Below are positions 34,452 through 45,225 of a DNA stretch of 64,000 nucleotides, piece after piece. How positions within the stretch are numbered: the stretch's first letter is position 1; each line of letters begins with the position of its first letter. A program made the position numbers and the translations under genes. The notes below the pieces were generated by a model that saw only the letters and a list, made by a program, of their open reading frames with translations, did not search any database and had not been told where the DNA came from. This DNA is from Lucifuga dentata (taxonomy: Eukaryota; Chordata; Actinopteri; Ophidiiformes; Bythitidae), in contig VXCM01002780.1 of the NCBI GenBank assembly GCA_014773175.1, positions 62,001 to 126,000 on the forward strand, given 5' to 3'.

Positions 34452-34616
34452 GGTACTTAGCTGTTTTGATTTTATCAGAGGCGATCGGTCGGAGGTAGCT
34501 ATGGGCAGGGGTGGGCTCAGCCCCACCCAAACANGGTACTTAGCTGTTTTGATTTTATCAGAGGCAATCGGTCGGAGGTAGCTATGGGCAGGGGTGGGCT
34601 CAGCCCCACCCAAACA
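34452..34616. repeat. 82-bp direct duplication joined by a single N
   Basis: Bases 34452-34533 and 34535-34616 are the same 82-bp sequence except for one substitution (GGCGATCGG / GGCAATCGG), separated only by N at 34534. This is the expected appearance of two contigs whose overlapping ends were placed side by side instead of merged. It also duplicates the left end of the hAT relic beginning near 34508. Confidence 0.9.
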
Positions 34617-35509
34617 TGTGTCTTGCCCACCCAGTCAAAAGTTAAGAAAAAAAAATTTGTTCAGCCAATGGAAAAATAGCACAGAAAATACAACTACCAT
34701 TTCCATCTTCTGATTGGCTGGTCAGCTTACAGCCCATCTCCAAAGTTGCCCACTGCCCACCCCCTCAGACAAACACAAAGAGCTGTGAAGCAGACCCATC
34801 TGCTGTGGATTTCTGCTGCTTCAACATTTGGTTTTTGAAAACAATGTTAAAACAATATTACCAAACAAACTTTCATTTAAATAACTAACTAACTAACTAA
34901 ATAAATAAATAAAAGCACAAAATTCTAAATAACCTTCATTGTGTCCTCTCACCCATTTCACTGGTGAAGTTTTGATTCTGTATGTCATTGGAGATGTGTC
35001 CTATTAACTCTTGAACTTATCCTCATCAACAGTTTGGCTAAATCAGTGCAGCTATTGGCTAGCTAGCTACACGATTCCATGTAGAAGCTGCTGCAACTCT
35101 TGTGTTCCGCATAAGTGGGCGAAGTACAAAATGTTTTATGGTGAGGAGTGTGAAACAGACCTTGAGATAAAACTGTGCACAGACTTCATCCCTCAAGCAA
35201 GTTAATATTGCAGCACAGAGATCAGGGCACAACTTAGTGATCAGAAAGATGACGAAGCTACTGTGTACACAGCGTGGGTCGTTTCCCATGCCGAAGTCGT
35301 CTGGTGAGGGAGAAGGCACCAAGGATGACTAAAAATGACAGGAAATTAGAACTGAAAACTACGTTACTTGCCACACATTTAACAATGCAGAATGAGATGG
35401 AGCATTTAAAATGCAAAGGACCAAGTGCAAAAAAGACAGAATGACTTTATAAAGTCTAAGGTCTTCATGTTTTTCAAGCTCAGAATCAATGAGTTGATTC
35501 TGCTTAAAG

Positions 35510-35570
35510 GTAAGGGCATTTTAATGTGCTGTTGCTGCTGCTGATTTGGTTAATTGGTTTTTAATTGCAG
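35510..35570 (+). other. Possible 61-bp intron in hAT transposase relic
   Basis: AAAG-GTAAGG at 35506-35515 and a pyrimidine/T-rich stretch ending TTAATTGCAG at 35570 fit GT-AG splice sites bounding a minimal fish-size intron. Transposase similarity begins shortly after. The upstream exon is too degraded to confirm. Confidence 0.35.
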
Positions 35571-36155
35571 ATTAATCCTAAACAATTTAATGATGTGTCT
35601 GTGCATAAGAGGTGACTTTTGCAATGTGTTAGAGGAGGCCATATTGTCTCAGAGGTCTGCTTTACACCTGAATCCTCTGAAAGGATCCCTGCTCAACATC
35701 CTTGACAGGGCCATTTCAGAAATGGAAAACAAAGTTTCCAAGAAGAATGTAGACCTAATGACAGCCCATCTTCTACCCAAATGTTGTGCATTTCTAGATT
35801 CAACCTTGTTGCGCCATCTGCATGTGCTTGCTAGCAGTGAAGCAGATGACGTGAGTCTGAAAAATGAAATTCTTGCTGCAAAACCAGTGTTGGTTAAGAA
35901 ATGTCCAAATGAAACAGACCTGTCCACTGTGTGTAAACACCTGCAGGAGTAGAAGAAAGCTTTTCCTGTGTTGCATAAATTGTATCTGTCAGCCCTGGTA
36001 GTTGGTGTGTCTTCAGCCCCTATATCGTTGCACCATGTTAGATGAAAAAAAAGAGGAATTTGATGATCTTGGCCCATGAGAAATCAATAACAAATACCTT
36101 AGGCATAGATGAATTTGTTAGAATTTTTGCCAAGGGAAACAGGAGACTGATGTTG
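35571..36155 (+). pseudogene. hAT transposase C-terminal region, including dimerisation domain remnant
   Basis: The translation contains LKGSLLNILDRAISEMENK, then KNEILAAKPVLVKK, a CPNETDLSTVCKHLQE segment and, past an in-frame TAG (35950-35952), KKAFPVLHKLYLSALVVGV followed by SSA. After another stop and a frameshift comes LMILAHEKSITNTLGIDEF, then VRIFAKGNRRL. This order (NExxAKxxL, VCxxL, AFPxLxKLxxxALxxxVSSA, LxxLSIEKxxxxxLDxDxxVxxFA, NRR) matches the C-terminal dimerisation domain of fish hAT transposases. The usual C/A-E-R-x-F-S core between SSA and the last helix is missing. Two stops, a frameshift and that deletion show it is dead. Confidence 0.8.
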
Positions 36156-36157
36156 TA

Positions 36158-36244
36158 GATGAATGGATGGATGAATGGATGAATGGATGAATGGATGAAT
36201 GGATGGATGGGTAGGTAAGTAGATACATAGGTAGACAGACAGAT

Positions 36245-36301
<57 letters not shown>
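36158..36301. repeat. (GGAT/GAAT)n and (GATA)n compound microsatellite
   Basis: ATGG/ATGA tetranucleotides pass through a degenerate GTAGGTAAGTAG bridge into a pure GATA tract (36246-36301). It sits just after the hAT transposase relic. Confidence 0.95.
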
Positions 36302-36490
36302 AAGAAATTGATATGACTGATACACTGTACGCGCTGCTAGTCTGCTTCTCTAACCTCTGGGCTATCTACAGCCCAAGTTGCCCACCTATTATTTCTACCA
36401 ATATATAATATAGCAGACTAAAATCAGCCCTGGAGGTGATACTCTGTTCAAAAAAATGTGACAACCTCTGCTTTTTGAGAACCACTGCTA

Positions 36491-37394
36491 TATAGAAATG
36501 AAATTACCAAAATTATCATCCCCATGTGCATCTGGTGTGACAAATATTTTGTCATTTCTTTATTTTTTTATTTCTTGTTTTTGTCAAGCTTGGACAGTAA
36601 CACAGCAGTGCAAGGCTGCTCCTGATAAATGACATAATACACACAAACAGTGATCCATGAATGACTCAATGGCTGCATTGGACTGTGATTTGAAACTGCA
36701 TCTATCAGCTCTGACATTCGGTTTAATTATTGACCAGAACAAATCTTTCCATGGAACTAAAAGCGTGGCCTTTCCCTTCAGTTTCAGCTAACAGTTTCCT
36801 CTGCTCCATTATGCTCTTATCTCTCCCAACCGAGGTGGCAGAAAAATTAAATTACTTATCTCCAACTTCATTAACTCTCTTATCTTTGCCAAAGCGCATA
36901 TCAAATAGAATTTCTCTTAGACATCTTCCCCCATTCGTTTTAAAGCACCGCATAAGAGATTTCATAAAGGCACAAGAGAATCCATCATATTAGATGAATT
37001 TTCATATGGAAATGATTTGCTTTTTTATTTGATTTGCCTGACATGTTCTGCTTTCACATCTTCAGATCTGGATCAGCTGTGTCCATATTCTGTTCCCTGT
37101 CTGGATTTGCACAAAAGAGCCAAGTGAAGTTGGGCTAATCACCAGACTGAATTGGTATTCAAATGTTAACTGCAACGTCAGTCTGAATTTGGTGATGAGG
37201 GGATCACTGAAATGTGTAACACTAGTGCCCAGATGAACACGCTATAAAATTCCAAATTACTTCAATTAACTGATCTTTTACCTTAAATACATGTTTTCTC
37301 AATTTCATAACCTACAGGTATGTTTACATCAACTTGTAATGTGACTCTACCTACCTACTCACTTTTTTTTTTTTTTTTTTTTTGCTTTGTTTTG
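36491..37394. other. Unannotated DNA with a candidate regulatory block
   Basis: No gene recognised. The stretch 36725-36990 is non-repetitive and listed separately. Confidence 0.5.
36725..36990. promoter_or_regulatory. Candidate regulatory block with three GATA-factor sites
   Basis: TTATCT (AGATAA on the other strand) occurs at 36817-36822, 36856-36861 and 36880-36885, within 70 bp of complex sequence that also holds GCGCATATCAAATAGAATTT. An 87-residue open frame crosses it but has no similarity to a known family. The regulatory reading rests on motif clustering alone. Confidence 0.22.
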
Positions 37395-37510
37395 TAGGCT
37401 TTATTCAGCCTTGACACAGCTAGCCAATCACAACAGAGCAGCCTTTAGGGAAGTGGCCTTAAAGAGACAGTACCTCAAATAGCCTGTTTTCAGTCAGTGT
37501 GTCCAATAGT
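37395..37510 (-). mobile_element. R2 MITE fragment, minus orientation
   Basis: TTGACACAGCTAGCCAATCA, AACAGAGCAGCCTTTAGGGA and AGCCTGTTTTCAGTCAGTGT parallel the same order in the 19470-19735 fragment and, inverted, in 59016-59489. No terminal repeats are retained. It is flanked by two poly-T runs. Confidence 0.6.
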
Positions 37511-37540
37511 GCTTGAACAAGGGAGAGAGGAAGCAGATCA

Positions 37541-37600
37541 GTGTTTTTTTTTCTTTTTGTTTTGTTTTTTTTTTTTTTTTTTNTTTTTTTTTTTTTTTTT
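37541..37600. repeat. Poly-T tract with single N
   Basis: T-rich run with few interruptions and N at 37583. Confidence 0.9.
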
Positions 37601-37775
37601 GCACATCAGAGGATTGGAAAGGTTTCAAAGTAGATGCTTTATGAAAATATGAACATGAAAATCTGTATAATATGTTCAATTGCATTCATTTTTGACTGGA
37701 CTGCTACTGCAGCAATGGACGCATATCCATATGACGTTTGCAAAGCCGCACAAACAAACATGTTCTGACACGCCT

Positions 37776-37794
37776 GCACACGCGCACACACGCA

Positions 37795-37826
<32 letters not shown>

Positions 37827-37829
37827 CAC
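37776..37829. repeat. (CACG)n/(CA)n compound microsatellite
   Basis: CACG tetranucleotides pass into CA dinucleotides. The CpG-bearing units may mark the less mutated part of the array. Confidence 0.95.
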
Positions 37830-38761
37830 TTCTTATTTTTATTCTATATATCTCTTTTCACACAATGATACTTTTAAATCCCTTAGTACATTGTGCTTGA
37901 CAGTGTCTGTATTTTCATGAGTTGGACTTAGACTCGTTTACTCAAATATATTATTAATGCATATGCATGGACACAAGTGCAAATAATGCAGCTGATCCCT
38001 AAAAGTGGAATGTACAGCAGGATGTTTGTCTTTGTCAAAGTCAGAGAAAAATCAACAAATTAATGCAAATTAATGGCGATGTTAATATGTAAATGACTAT
38101 TGGTCAAAAGATGACAAACTGTATCAATAAAAATGTCCCTCCAAACAAAGGAATAATTTTAATCCACATTATCCATACACTCATAATATTTTAATCTAAA
38201 TATATGATCAAACGTGTGTTTTTTGTGTTTTTTGGATGAGCCATAAACCAAAGCAGAACTGATGTTTTATGGTAAGAGATTTCTTCCAAATCACAAGGAG
38301 CAGTGATAAATCAAATACTTTTACTTACAAATACTTAATACTTTTACCAAGGTGTCCTGATAAAACTGTGCATCTACTAAAGGTCCTATTTGACATAATG
38401 TTTGACCCAACATCTAACACATAACATGAAACGAGTCCAAATTATCTACAGAAAATTTTCCTTGTACAACTTTTCCATAATACCCATCTGAATTAGTCAA
38501 TAGTAAAATTACGAGCTAATCTCTTTTGCTCTGAAACCTGAACACTGAAATGCAGTAATATACATCCCCATTACACTTATCTTACTTTATGATTTAAGTC
38601 GTCATGTTTCATATGTACTTTAATTTTCTGTTATATATAATATCATAAATGCCTCATAAAAATTCTCTTGGCTAAAGTAGATTGAATAAAGGTCATTCAG
38701 ATTATATTTCTGCACCCTATAAAATTGTTGTAGTGACATCACTTAATGTACAGTAACATGG

Positions 38762-38793
38762 GTGTGTGTGTGTGTGTGTGTGTGTGCGTGTGT
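38762..38793. repeat. (GT)n microsatellite
   Basis: GT tract of about 32 bp with one CG interruption. Confidence 0.96.
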
Positions 38794-39290
38794 TCTAAAA
38801 TCCATTTGATGTTCAATTTTATATTATACCTTATGCTATTAAATTACATTTTATAGCATTGTAGCTTTTTTAAGACTAGAGTGAAGACTTCAGAGAGATA
38901 AAAAGCAATATTAATTGTTCAATCTCAAACTGTGAAATGTTACGATGCCACTTTAGAATGCCACTGAAACTTAAAAAACACAAAAAGGCCCATACCTCCC
39001 CCAAGGCCAACAACAAATTAGAAAAAAAGAAATAAAATAAAATAAAATGGGACACCATACTAAATTTCATTGAAATCAGCCCATTAGTATTGATTTTATA
39101 GCCTAAATAATTCTTCTGGATCCAGGATATGATTCGGTTCACCTCCAAAATGTAGTCACTTCTTCCTCTTAACATTATCTGTCCCCCAAATAATTTCATT
39201 CAAATTCATCCATAACTTTTTGTGATATCCTGTTAACAAACAAACAAATGTTGGTGATCACATAACTCCCTTAGCAGAGGTTAAAAAAAC

Positions 39291-39328
39291 AAAACAAAAA
39301 NAAAAAAAAAAAAAAAAAAAAAAAAAAA
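39291..39328. repeat. Poly-A tract with single N
   Basis: A-rich run with N at 39301. Confidence 0.9.
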
Positions 39329-39649
39329 CAACAAAGAAAAAAAAACAACTAACATTAAACATCGACATCAGAGTATGTTTTTTTCTGGAGTTATTTGAAG
39401 ACAATGCAGTTTGTACATGTGTATGTCATACATGTCATACATGTCATACAGCATTAATGCTGTAACATCAGTATACAATCCAGTTCACACACATCTTTCA
39501 TGTTTTCTTGTTTCCATCTGCACATATGCAGCATTTGTCCTCCTAAAAACTGATAACATGATCATGCAAGTTCACTGCATGTCATATTGTGTGAGATCAA
39601 TAAAATCTCCATAATCTGTGTCAGACTTTACAATATCATGTCGGATGCA

Positions 39650-39680
39650 AATGAATGAATGAATGAATGAATGAATGAAT
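39650..39680. repeat. (GAAT)n microsatellite, tail of the LINE
   Basis: Seven GAAT units at the 3' terminus of the minus-strand retrotransposon. Confidence 0.95.
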
Positions 39681-39856
39681 ATATTTTTATTAAGGTGTCA
39701 TACACACTCATGTGCCCAGCCCACATGGGCTTACAAGACACCATTACACACATGCCAGATACTTCCATATAAATGTATACATACATATACAATGATACCA
39801 CAACTCAAAGAAAAATTACAGAAGAAAAACAAACAAAATTTTTCCACATACTATAG

Positions 39857-40273
39857 TCATTGAACATATAACCTATCCTGCCTTCTCTTCCAGGCTTTGG
39901 AAACAAAATTAATTAACTTAAAAACCCCAAAACTTAACAGCCATTCCAATTTCTGATAATCCGTCCACCAAAAACTCTCTGGCTCTTTAACAAACATTTC
40001 ATCAAACATTAACCCTCTCAAATCATCATAGTAAGTACAGTACAAAAGAAAGTGCATCTCATCCTCAGCCTCTCCCAACCCACACAAATCACACAGTCTA
40101 TTTTCCTCCTGTATATTTCTAAATCTACCGAGTTCCACATTCAGAGGAAGGATGCCTGTTCGCAACTGAGCAATTAAAGATCTTTGGCTTCTTGATACAT
40201 GTGCTGTGACATAGACTTCAGGGCCATATTTTTGCTTAATTTGAATATAAGTCCACAATTTTGGTTTTAACAT
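39857..40273 (-). pseudogene. LINE ORF2 C-terminal domain with zinc-knuckle motif
   Basis: The 138-codon open frame begins with a true ATG but is an internal piece of a reverse-transcriptase polyprotein. Residues SQRSLIAQLRTGILPLNVEL, then RFRNIQEENRLCDLCGLGEA and EDEMHFLLYC match the post-reverse-transcriptase region of fish non-LTR elements. There RSLxAQLRxGxLPLxxExGR leads into a Cys2-His-Cys motif (here C-x2-C, then H, then C). The motif is thought to bind nucleic acid during target-primed reverse transcription. The frame ends with a KAWKRRQDRLYV basic tail. The reverse-transcriptase and endonuclease domains are absent, so it is non-functional although this piece is well preserved. Confidence 0.82.
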
Positions 40274-40440
40274 CTATATCTCTATCCCATTTTTTGTTTT
40301 CAAAAACAGAGGAGCTTGCTTTTAATTACATTAATTTTACATCATAGATTATTTCTATGAATATACTGAAGACCAGCTTCTTCAAAAATGGCAAAGATTT
40401 CTTTGTCCCATGGAGAGTTGCATGTTGGATTGTGCGATGA

Positions 40441-41573
40441 ATGAATTGTAGCAATGACAACCATGGAAAAATTAAGAAGGCAGAAACACATCATCAAATT
40501 GTTATCCATCTACTCTGGTTTACAGACACGGGTTGGGATGTGGGTTGTCAAATTGTGAGATTTCAGATGTTTTGTTGCAGGCTGTCAGTCACAAGAACGA
40601 TAGATTTGCCAACATGCATGTTTATCACGCTGTGATTTAGGACTGCTATTTTGGATTGATGACCAAAGATGTCATTACAATTCTGTCAGTATTGTTAACT
40701 TTCGTCCGCATCAGCCAAAAATCACAGTCTGAAGGAGCCTTTAAAGGGCTGTTAATCACCTTAAACGTTGCAGACTCTATGATTTTCAGGCTGATTTTAC
40801 CTCGATTTGATCAGACCTGACCCGCAGCCTTTAGACGTGTGTAAACAGGGTCCCAACACGAGTTTTACAGCTGAATTGAGGACCAATTTGCCTGTCGGAA
40901 GCTCTGATGGATTTCTGGCATGTCAGAAATTTTGGCCGATGGCCGATCTGATTAGTAAAAAGGTACCTGAGTGTGCCTGTGTGAGTGGAGCAGCTCGACT
41001 AACAACAAACTTGGTGCAACCAGCAGAGAATGTGGACAGAAAAAACACTGTAGAGCAACAAAGCAGAACAGACTCTTTCTTTTTATTGTCAACGTTGCAC
41101 TTTCTTATATGTTTTCACTGTTTTATAATCCTCTCCTTTTCTCTTCTTCTCTGGTTTGAGGATGCATTACCACATTGTGAATTATAGGCAAAGCCATGTT
41201 TTTCAATGAAACTTTATTAGAATTGTCAGCAGACAAAGCCAAATGGTGTTTCTGTTTAAATGTACAGCGGAAAACCGCGGTTAGGCGTATCGATCATGAC
41301 ACACAGAGATGGGGGCGTTAGCCATGAAGGATGGCTGATTCAATTGTACAGTGTATGATAATGCAAAGCGTGGTCACTGAAAGTCATACAGTGTCTGCAT
41401 GGCTTTATGGTTATTTTCTTCAAAGACGTATTAGTTAAAGTCACTGATGCAGCAATGCTGAAAATGTGATTCTGAGTTTTCATTGGTTCTGAGACACATG
41501 TTGTAGTTTGCTCACACAGCATGTAATTACACTTTGTGACCTTCATATGAGAAAGCCTGAAGTGGCATATTTC

Positions 41574-41609
<36 letters not shown>

Positions 41610-42139
41610 ATAGAAAGGAAGTCTATTTGCACAGTGATAAACTGACCAGTAGTTTCATTTGAATAGTAATATAGATGATGAAATTAACTTCAGGTATTCT
41701 CAAGTGCATGTATTTCTTTTCTACTGACCTTGCAAATAAATTCACTTGATTGTCAGTTCATATTTTTTCAGAGAGCACAGTTATTAAGTGCCTCCATTCT
41801 GATTAACTGAATTATGCTAAAATAGTATTTCTTCTGGCAACGACAGATGATTTAAATCGCCTCCACCAGTCTGCATTTTCTTGGAATCAATTTCATGTTT
41901 ATTTTGCTTGAGGTTTGCTGTTTTGTTCGTCGAATAAATCCACTCCTACAACCTCTTCCAAACGCTCGCAGGAGAGGATTATCACTGAAACTGTGACTTC
42001 CTGAGCTTATGAGAGAGGAGGAGATGGTCATAAGATCAGAACAAATAATGTTGTTAGGGTTCGACAGAAACATAAGAAACGTGCCTTTTTTAATAAAGGC
42101 CTTTGTCATATGAAGTAATACTTTAAGGGCAAAAAGGCA
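40441..42139. other. Unannotated DNA
   Basis: No gene assigned. The 126-residue open frame at 40807-41187 shows no similarity and ends in a hydrophobic low-complexity stretch. A poly-A run lies at 41577-41607. Confidence 0.45.
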
Positions 42140-42257
42140 AACATGGTCTTTTGTCTTTTCTAATTCTGCTTCCTTCTGCTGGCCATAATTTATCCGGATG
42201 TCCCCTGGCTGCTTGTGTCATCTTGAGGCTGTCAGACAGAGCTTGACTTTTATTTTG
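42140..42257 (+). repeat. R6 repeat, copy 1
   Basis: GGCCATAATTTATCC, then GAGGCTGTCAGACAGAGCTT and TTCATTCACTACTTCC parallel GGCCATTATTGTGCTG, GAGGCTGCAGCAGAAAGAGC and ATCATTCACTGCTTCC at 49873-49972. A short repeat of unknown class, interrupted on its right by a LINE tail. Confidence 0.5.
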
Positions 42258-42500
42258 GTTCATTCACTACTTCCTTTAAAAAGAAGCTGAAGACTCATCT
42301 GTTCAGGCTTTTACCTTGGGTTACTTTTTGGATTGTATACTTTTTAAGCATACAAAGTTTATGCTTCTTATTGTGGCATAAACTTTATAACTTTTATATT
42401 TTTATTCTGTCATGCCAAACATGCTGTCTCAATATCTATAAATTGCCTTGTAAAACACTTTGTTCTTGAAAGGTGCTATAGAAATACATTTTTACTTGCT
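42258..42500 (+). mobile_element. LINE 3' end (L2/CR1-like)
   Basis: FKKKLKTHLFRL is encoded near 42275-42310, the common last residues of fish L2/CR1-like ORF2. It is followed by a T-rich 3' UTR with AAACACTTTGTTCTTGAAAG, GTGCTATAGAAATAC and a TACTTGCTTACTCACTTACT short-repeat tail. Only the last part of the element remains. Confidence 0.65.
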
Positions 42501-43166
42501 TACTCACTTACTCCCTGCTGTTGGAACAACACATTGCTATCATAAATATTGTTAACAAAACATTATTATCTTAAGGATAGAGTTGCTAAGCTCATCTTTG
42601 GATATCTGTACCTTTATAACAGACATCTACAAGATTTCAAGATGACAAAATGAGCTCAAATTCTTGGTTAGAACTCTCCAGGAAGTTAGGGCTTAATGAT
42701 CTCAGCAAAGTGACATGGAGAAATATTCACCATAATGCTGCAACCCATTGTACTTGGAATTCTGAATGTTCTAAGTCGATTTTCTCCCTCAATCAAAATG
42801 TATTCCAGTGATTCTGCTCGGAAAATCATGGATGCCCACTGAGTTTGTATTTGTGTGGAAAGTCTGTGAATGCCATAACCATGGCAAAATTGTTATTTTT
42901 ACAACACAAAATCAAGTTTTATCAACTGCAAAATGTTGCAAAGGCAAATCCGTTAGCATTCACCGTCACTAAGGTGGATCTTGTTCAAGTTTACAACTGG
43001 GAATTCTGAGTTGAATGACCTTTCCATTGCAATTTTACATGTTGGAGGTCAAGTTTTTTTGAGTTCCAAGTTCGTAATAGTCAAGAAAACAATAAAAGGC
43101 AAGGGTAACAGGCAACGTGTGACTATTCTGCTCCCCCTGCTGGCACAGAGTGGTATAAAAGAACTC
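42501..43166. other. Unannotated DNA
   Basis: No gene or clear repeat seen. Confidence 0.5.
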
Positions 43167-43170
43167 TTAA

Positions 43171-43753
43171 AGGATCATACCAGCGATCGTGCATGTTTGA
43201 GCCCAATATATACAATTCCATGTTGCATTACTGACAACCATATCTCAAAATATACTACTTTAGCTGTAAATTTCAGAATTGTTGTCCCTACTTTCAGACT
43301 ACCATTGGTTTCAGTTCATTCCAGTACACTATAAAAATCAACTTGTAGAGACTTGAAACACAATTGAGATATGTAAATCTAACACAACAAACATGATAAA
43401 TGTTACATTTTTTGCCAGACTTTATTTAACTTATCCAACACGAAGCTGCATGGACGATGATGTATTTCTAGTATATCTCTGATGTATTTCTCTATAGTCC
43501 CAGGAGAAGACGGCTTTTAGCAAGAAATTAAAATGACTCTGCCTTCTACAATCGTGCATAAGTGTTAGAAGGTGAAACAATGAATTTTAAGGTGTATCAC
43601 CTGAACACTTGCTTTTGGAAGATGAGGGGATTTGAAAACATAGCAGGAAAACCAAAATATGGTTTTATGTTTTGGAAATTGGTTGTCAGTAACACAACAT
43701 ATATGCGGTTATATATATTGGACTCAAACATGCACAATCGCCGGTATGATCCT
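43171..43753. mobile_element. R1 MITE, complete copy with TTAA on both sides
   Basis: The outermost 42 bp form a terminal inverted repeat with about three mismatches. The left begins AGGATCATACCAGCGATCGT and the right, on the other strand, AGGATCATACCGGCGATTGT; both continue GCATGTTTGAGYCCAATATA. Each end abuts TTAA (43167-43170 and 43754-43757). TTAA duplication is the piggyBac-type signature, though the AGG termini are not the CCC typical of piggyBac. No open frame covers the 583 bp, so it is non-autonomous. It is the best-preserved of the R1 copies in this window and serves as the reference for the others. Confidence 0.88.
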
Positions 43754-43757
43754 TTAA

Positions 43758-44884
43758 GCGCTATCCTGCGCCTGGGTGTTCTCAGATGTGTTCTTTCATC
43801 ATTTTCCCTTTTGCCCTTTTGAAGTATGTCACCACCTTAAAGCTGCATTTATTTCATATTGGATTTCCTGGGAATAAAACCTACCAACTGTGAAAAAGTG
43901 GTAATTACATGTCAGATAGTATATGTGAGAATTTTTTTTTTTTTTTTTTNAATTTTTTTTTTTTTTTTTGTGGGCTCCAGTTTTTTTCCTCATTTGGTTT
44001 CACAAGTTGTAGTAGTAAGTCAAACAAAGTGTCAGACATGTCAGAGATGTATCAGTGTCAGCGGTCCAAGGCAATACAAATCAAACTTATCCATTTTTAA
44101 TAATTCTGTCAGGTCTACATGAAAAAAGTGAGCAATGTCTGCTGTGGTTCAATATTGGTTGAGCATTCAAAGACACAAATGATTTTGAATGCGAACGTTC
44201 CAACAAGTTTAACAAATGAATTATTCCATGTAGCAATAAAATATAATCCCTTTCTTCCATTTCTTCCGACGTTATATGAACAGAGCTTAAGCACATAGGG
44301 AATACACACTGCGCTATTACCCACACACACACACACACTGCTGTGACTAAGCAACATGCATTTCCATACAGAGTGCATTTGTTTCTGCTCAGCTGCAGCA
44401 GAGTAATGAGCAGCTCGAGTATGTAGAAGATAACAGGATGGAGCTCATTTCCACGTACCTGAACACAGTCTTAAGCAATCGTACATCACATCCCTCTAAT
44501 ACAAGACTCATTTGACTGTGAACACCTACAGAAGCTTTATGAGCAGCAGAATGTGGGATCCATGCTGCTCAAACCTGCTTAAAATGAACTGCAGTTACTT
44601 TTAATTTGCAGTAATTGTTTGCTGAATTAGTGTGTTTTTTTTCCTTGTTTGGGTCCCCCCNNNNNNNNNNNNNNNNNNNNNNNNNNNNNNNNNNNNNNNN
44701 NNNNNNNNNNNNNNCCCCCCCAATTTATGATAACTTTAAAATATCACTCCTTAAAGACAACTGTACAAACACATCATTGATTCTTCTGAATATTAACACC
44801 TCAACAATATAATAACCATTTGGATACATAATGTGTTTTATCGCACATGCGGTATGTATTTTAGCATACATGCTATAATCAAAT
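43758..44884. other. Unannotated DNA with an assembly gap
   Basis: No gene seen. It contains a poly-T with N (43931-43969), a short (AC)n (44321-44338) and the 54-N gap. Confidence 0.5.
44661..44714. other. Assembly gap, 54 N, inside a poly-C run
   Basis: Unknown sequence bounded by CCCCCC on the left and CCCCCCC on the right, so the gap probably lies in a longer C homopolymer or C-rich repeat. Its true length is unknown. Confidence 0.97.
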
Positions 44885-44982
44885 ACATTTACTCAAAGTG
44901 CACTTTGAGTACCATTTAATACTTGACTTTAGTATTTCCATTTTGGGAGATGTTATACTTTTATGTAACATTTACATAACAT
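44885..44982 (-). mobile_element. R3 repeat fragment, minus orientation
   Basis: TACTTGACTTTAGTATTTCC, ATTTTGGGAGATGTTATACT and TTTTATGTAACATTTAC follow the R3 interior read backwards (AAGTATAA...AATGGAAATACTCAAGTAAAGTA). It starts with a perfect 22-bp palindrome at 44890-44911 centred on AAGTGCACTT. Confidence 0.5.
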
Positions 44983-45061
<79 letters not shown>

Positions 45062-45070
45062 GGATGGATA
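44983..45070. repeat. (GATA)n microsatellite
   Basis: About 20 near-perfect GATA units ending GATGGATGGATA. Confidence 0.97.
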
Positions 45071-45194
45071 GTGAGAGATAAGCTCATATAACGTTACTGT
45101 TGTCCGTCAGAAATCTTTAAGGGTAATTCTTAATCAGTTTTGACATAAAAAGACGTGTTAGTTACATGCATTAGTTAACTGAAGGAATGGTGTA

Positions 45195-45199
<5 letters not shown>

Positions 45200-45225
<26 letters not shown>
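45200..45225. repeat. (AT)n microsatellite
   Basis: AT dinucleotide tract of about 26 bp. Confidence 0.95.

Larger units (their letters stand above)
34508..36488 (+). mobile_element. Decayed autonomous-type hAT transposon
   Basis: The left side shows GGGGTGGGCTCAGCCCCACC, a hAT-like start. The right side ends TTTTTGAGAACCACTG (36473-36488), the complement of the classic CAGTGGTTCTCAAA hAT terminus. The two ends are not good inverted repeats of each other, so two different hAT relics may be joined here. Between them are a readable transposase C-terminal region (35571-36155) and a microsatellite at 36158-36301. The left boundary is confused by the assembly duplication. Confidence 0.55.
37511..39648. 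other. Unannotated AT-rich DNA with microsatellites
   Basis: No gene seen. It contains a poly-T with N, two CA/GT tracts, a poly-A with N and a 9-bp (ATGTCATAC)3 tandem at 39423-39449. Confidence 0.5.
39650..40440 (-). mobile_element. 5'-truncated non-LTR retrotransposon 3' end
   Basis: On the minus strand the order is a frameshifted stretch (SPWDKEIFAIFEEAGLQY near 40410-40360), the 138-codon ORF2 C-terminal frame at 40273-39857, about 180 bp of 3' UTR, then a terminal (TTCA)n microsatellite (39680-39650). A 5' truncation with an intact 3' end and a short-repeat tail is what target-primed reverse transcription leaves. ATGAATGA also occurs just beyond the 5' side near 40437, a possible but ambiguous target duplication. 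The clade is not certain. Confidence 0.8.

Noticed and set aside
36038..36325. Minus-strand frame with SIYL repeats
   Set aside because: Translation of the (GATA)n microsatellite.
40807..41187. 126-codon plus-strand frame
   Set aside because: No family similarity; the C-terminal half is a hydrophobic low-complexity run, and the start codon is not an ATG in strong context.
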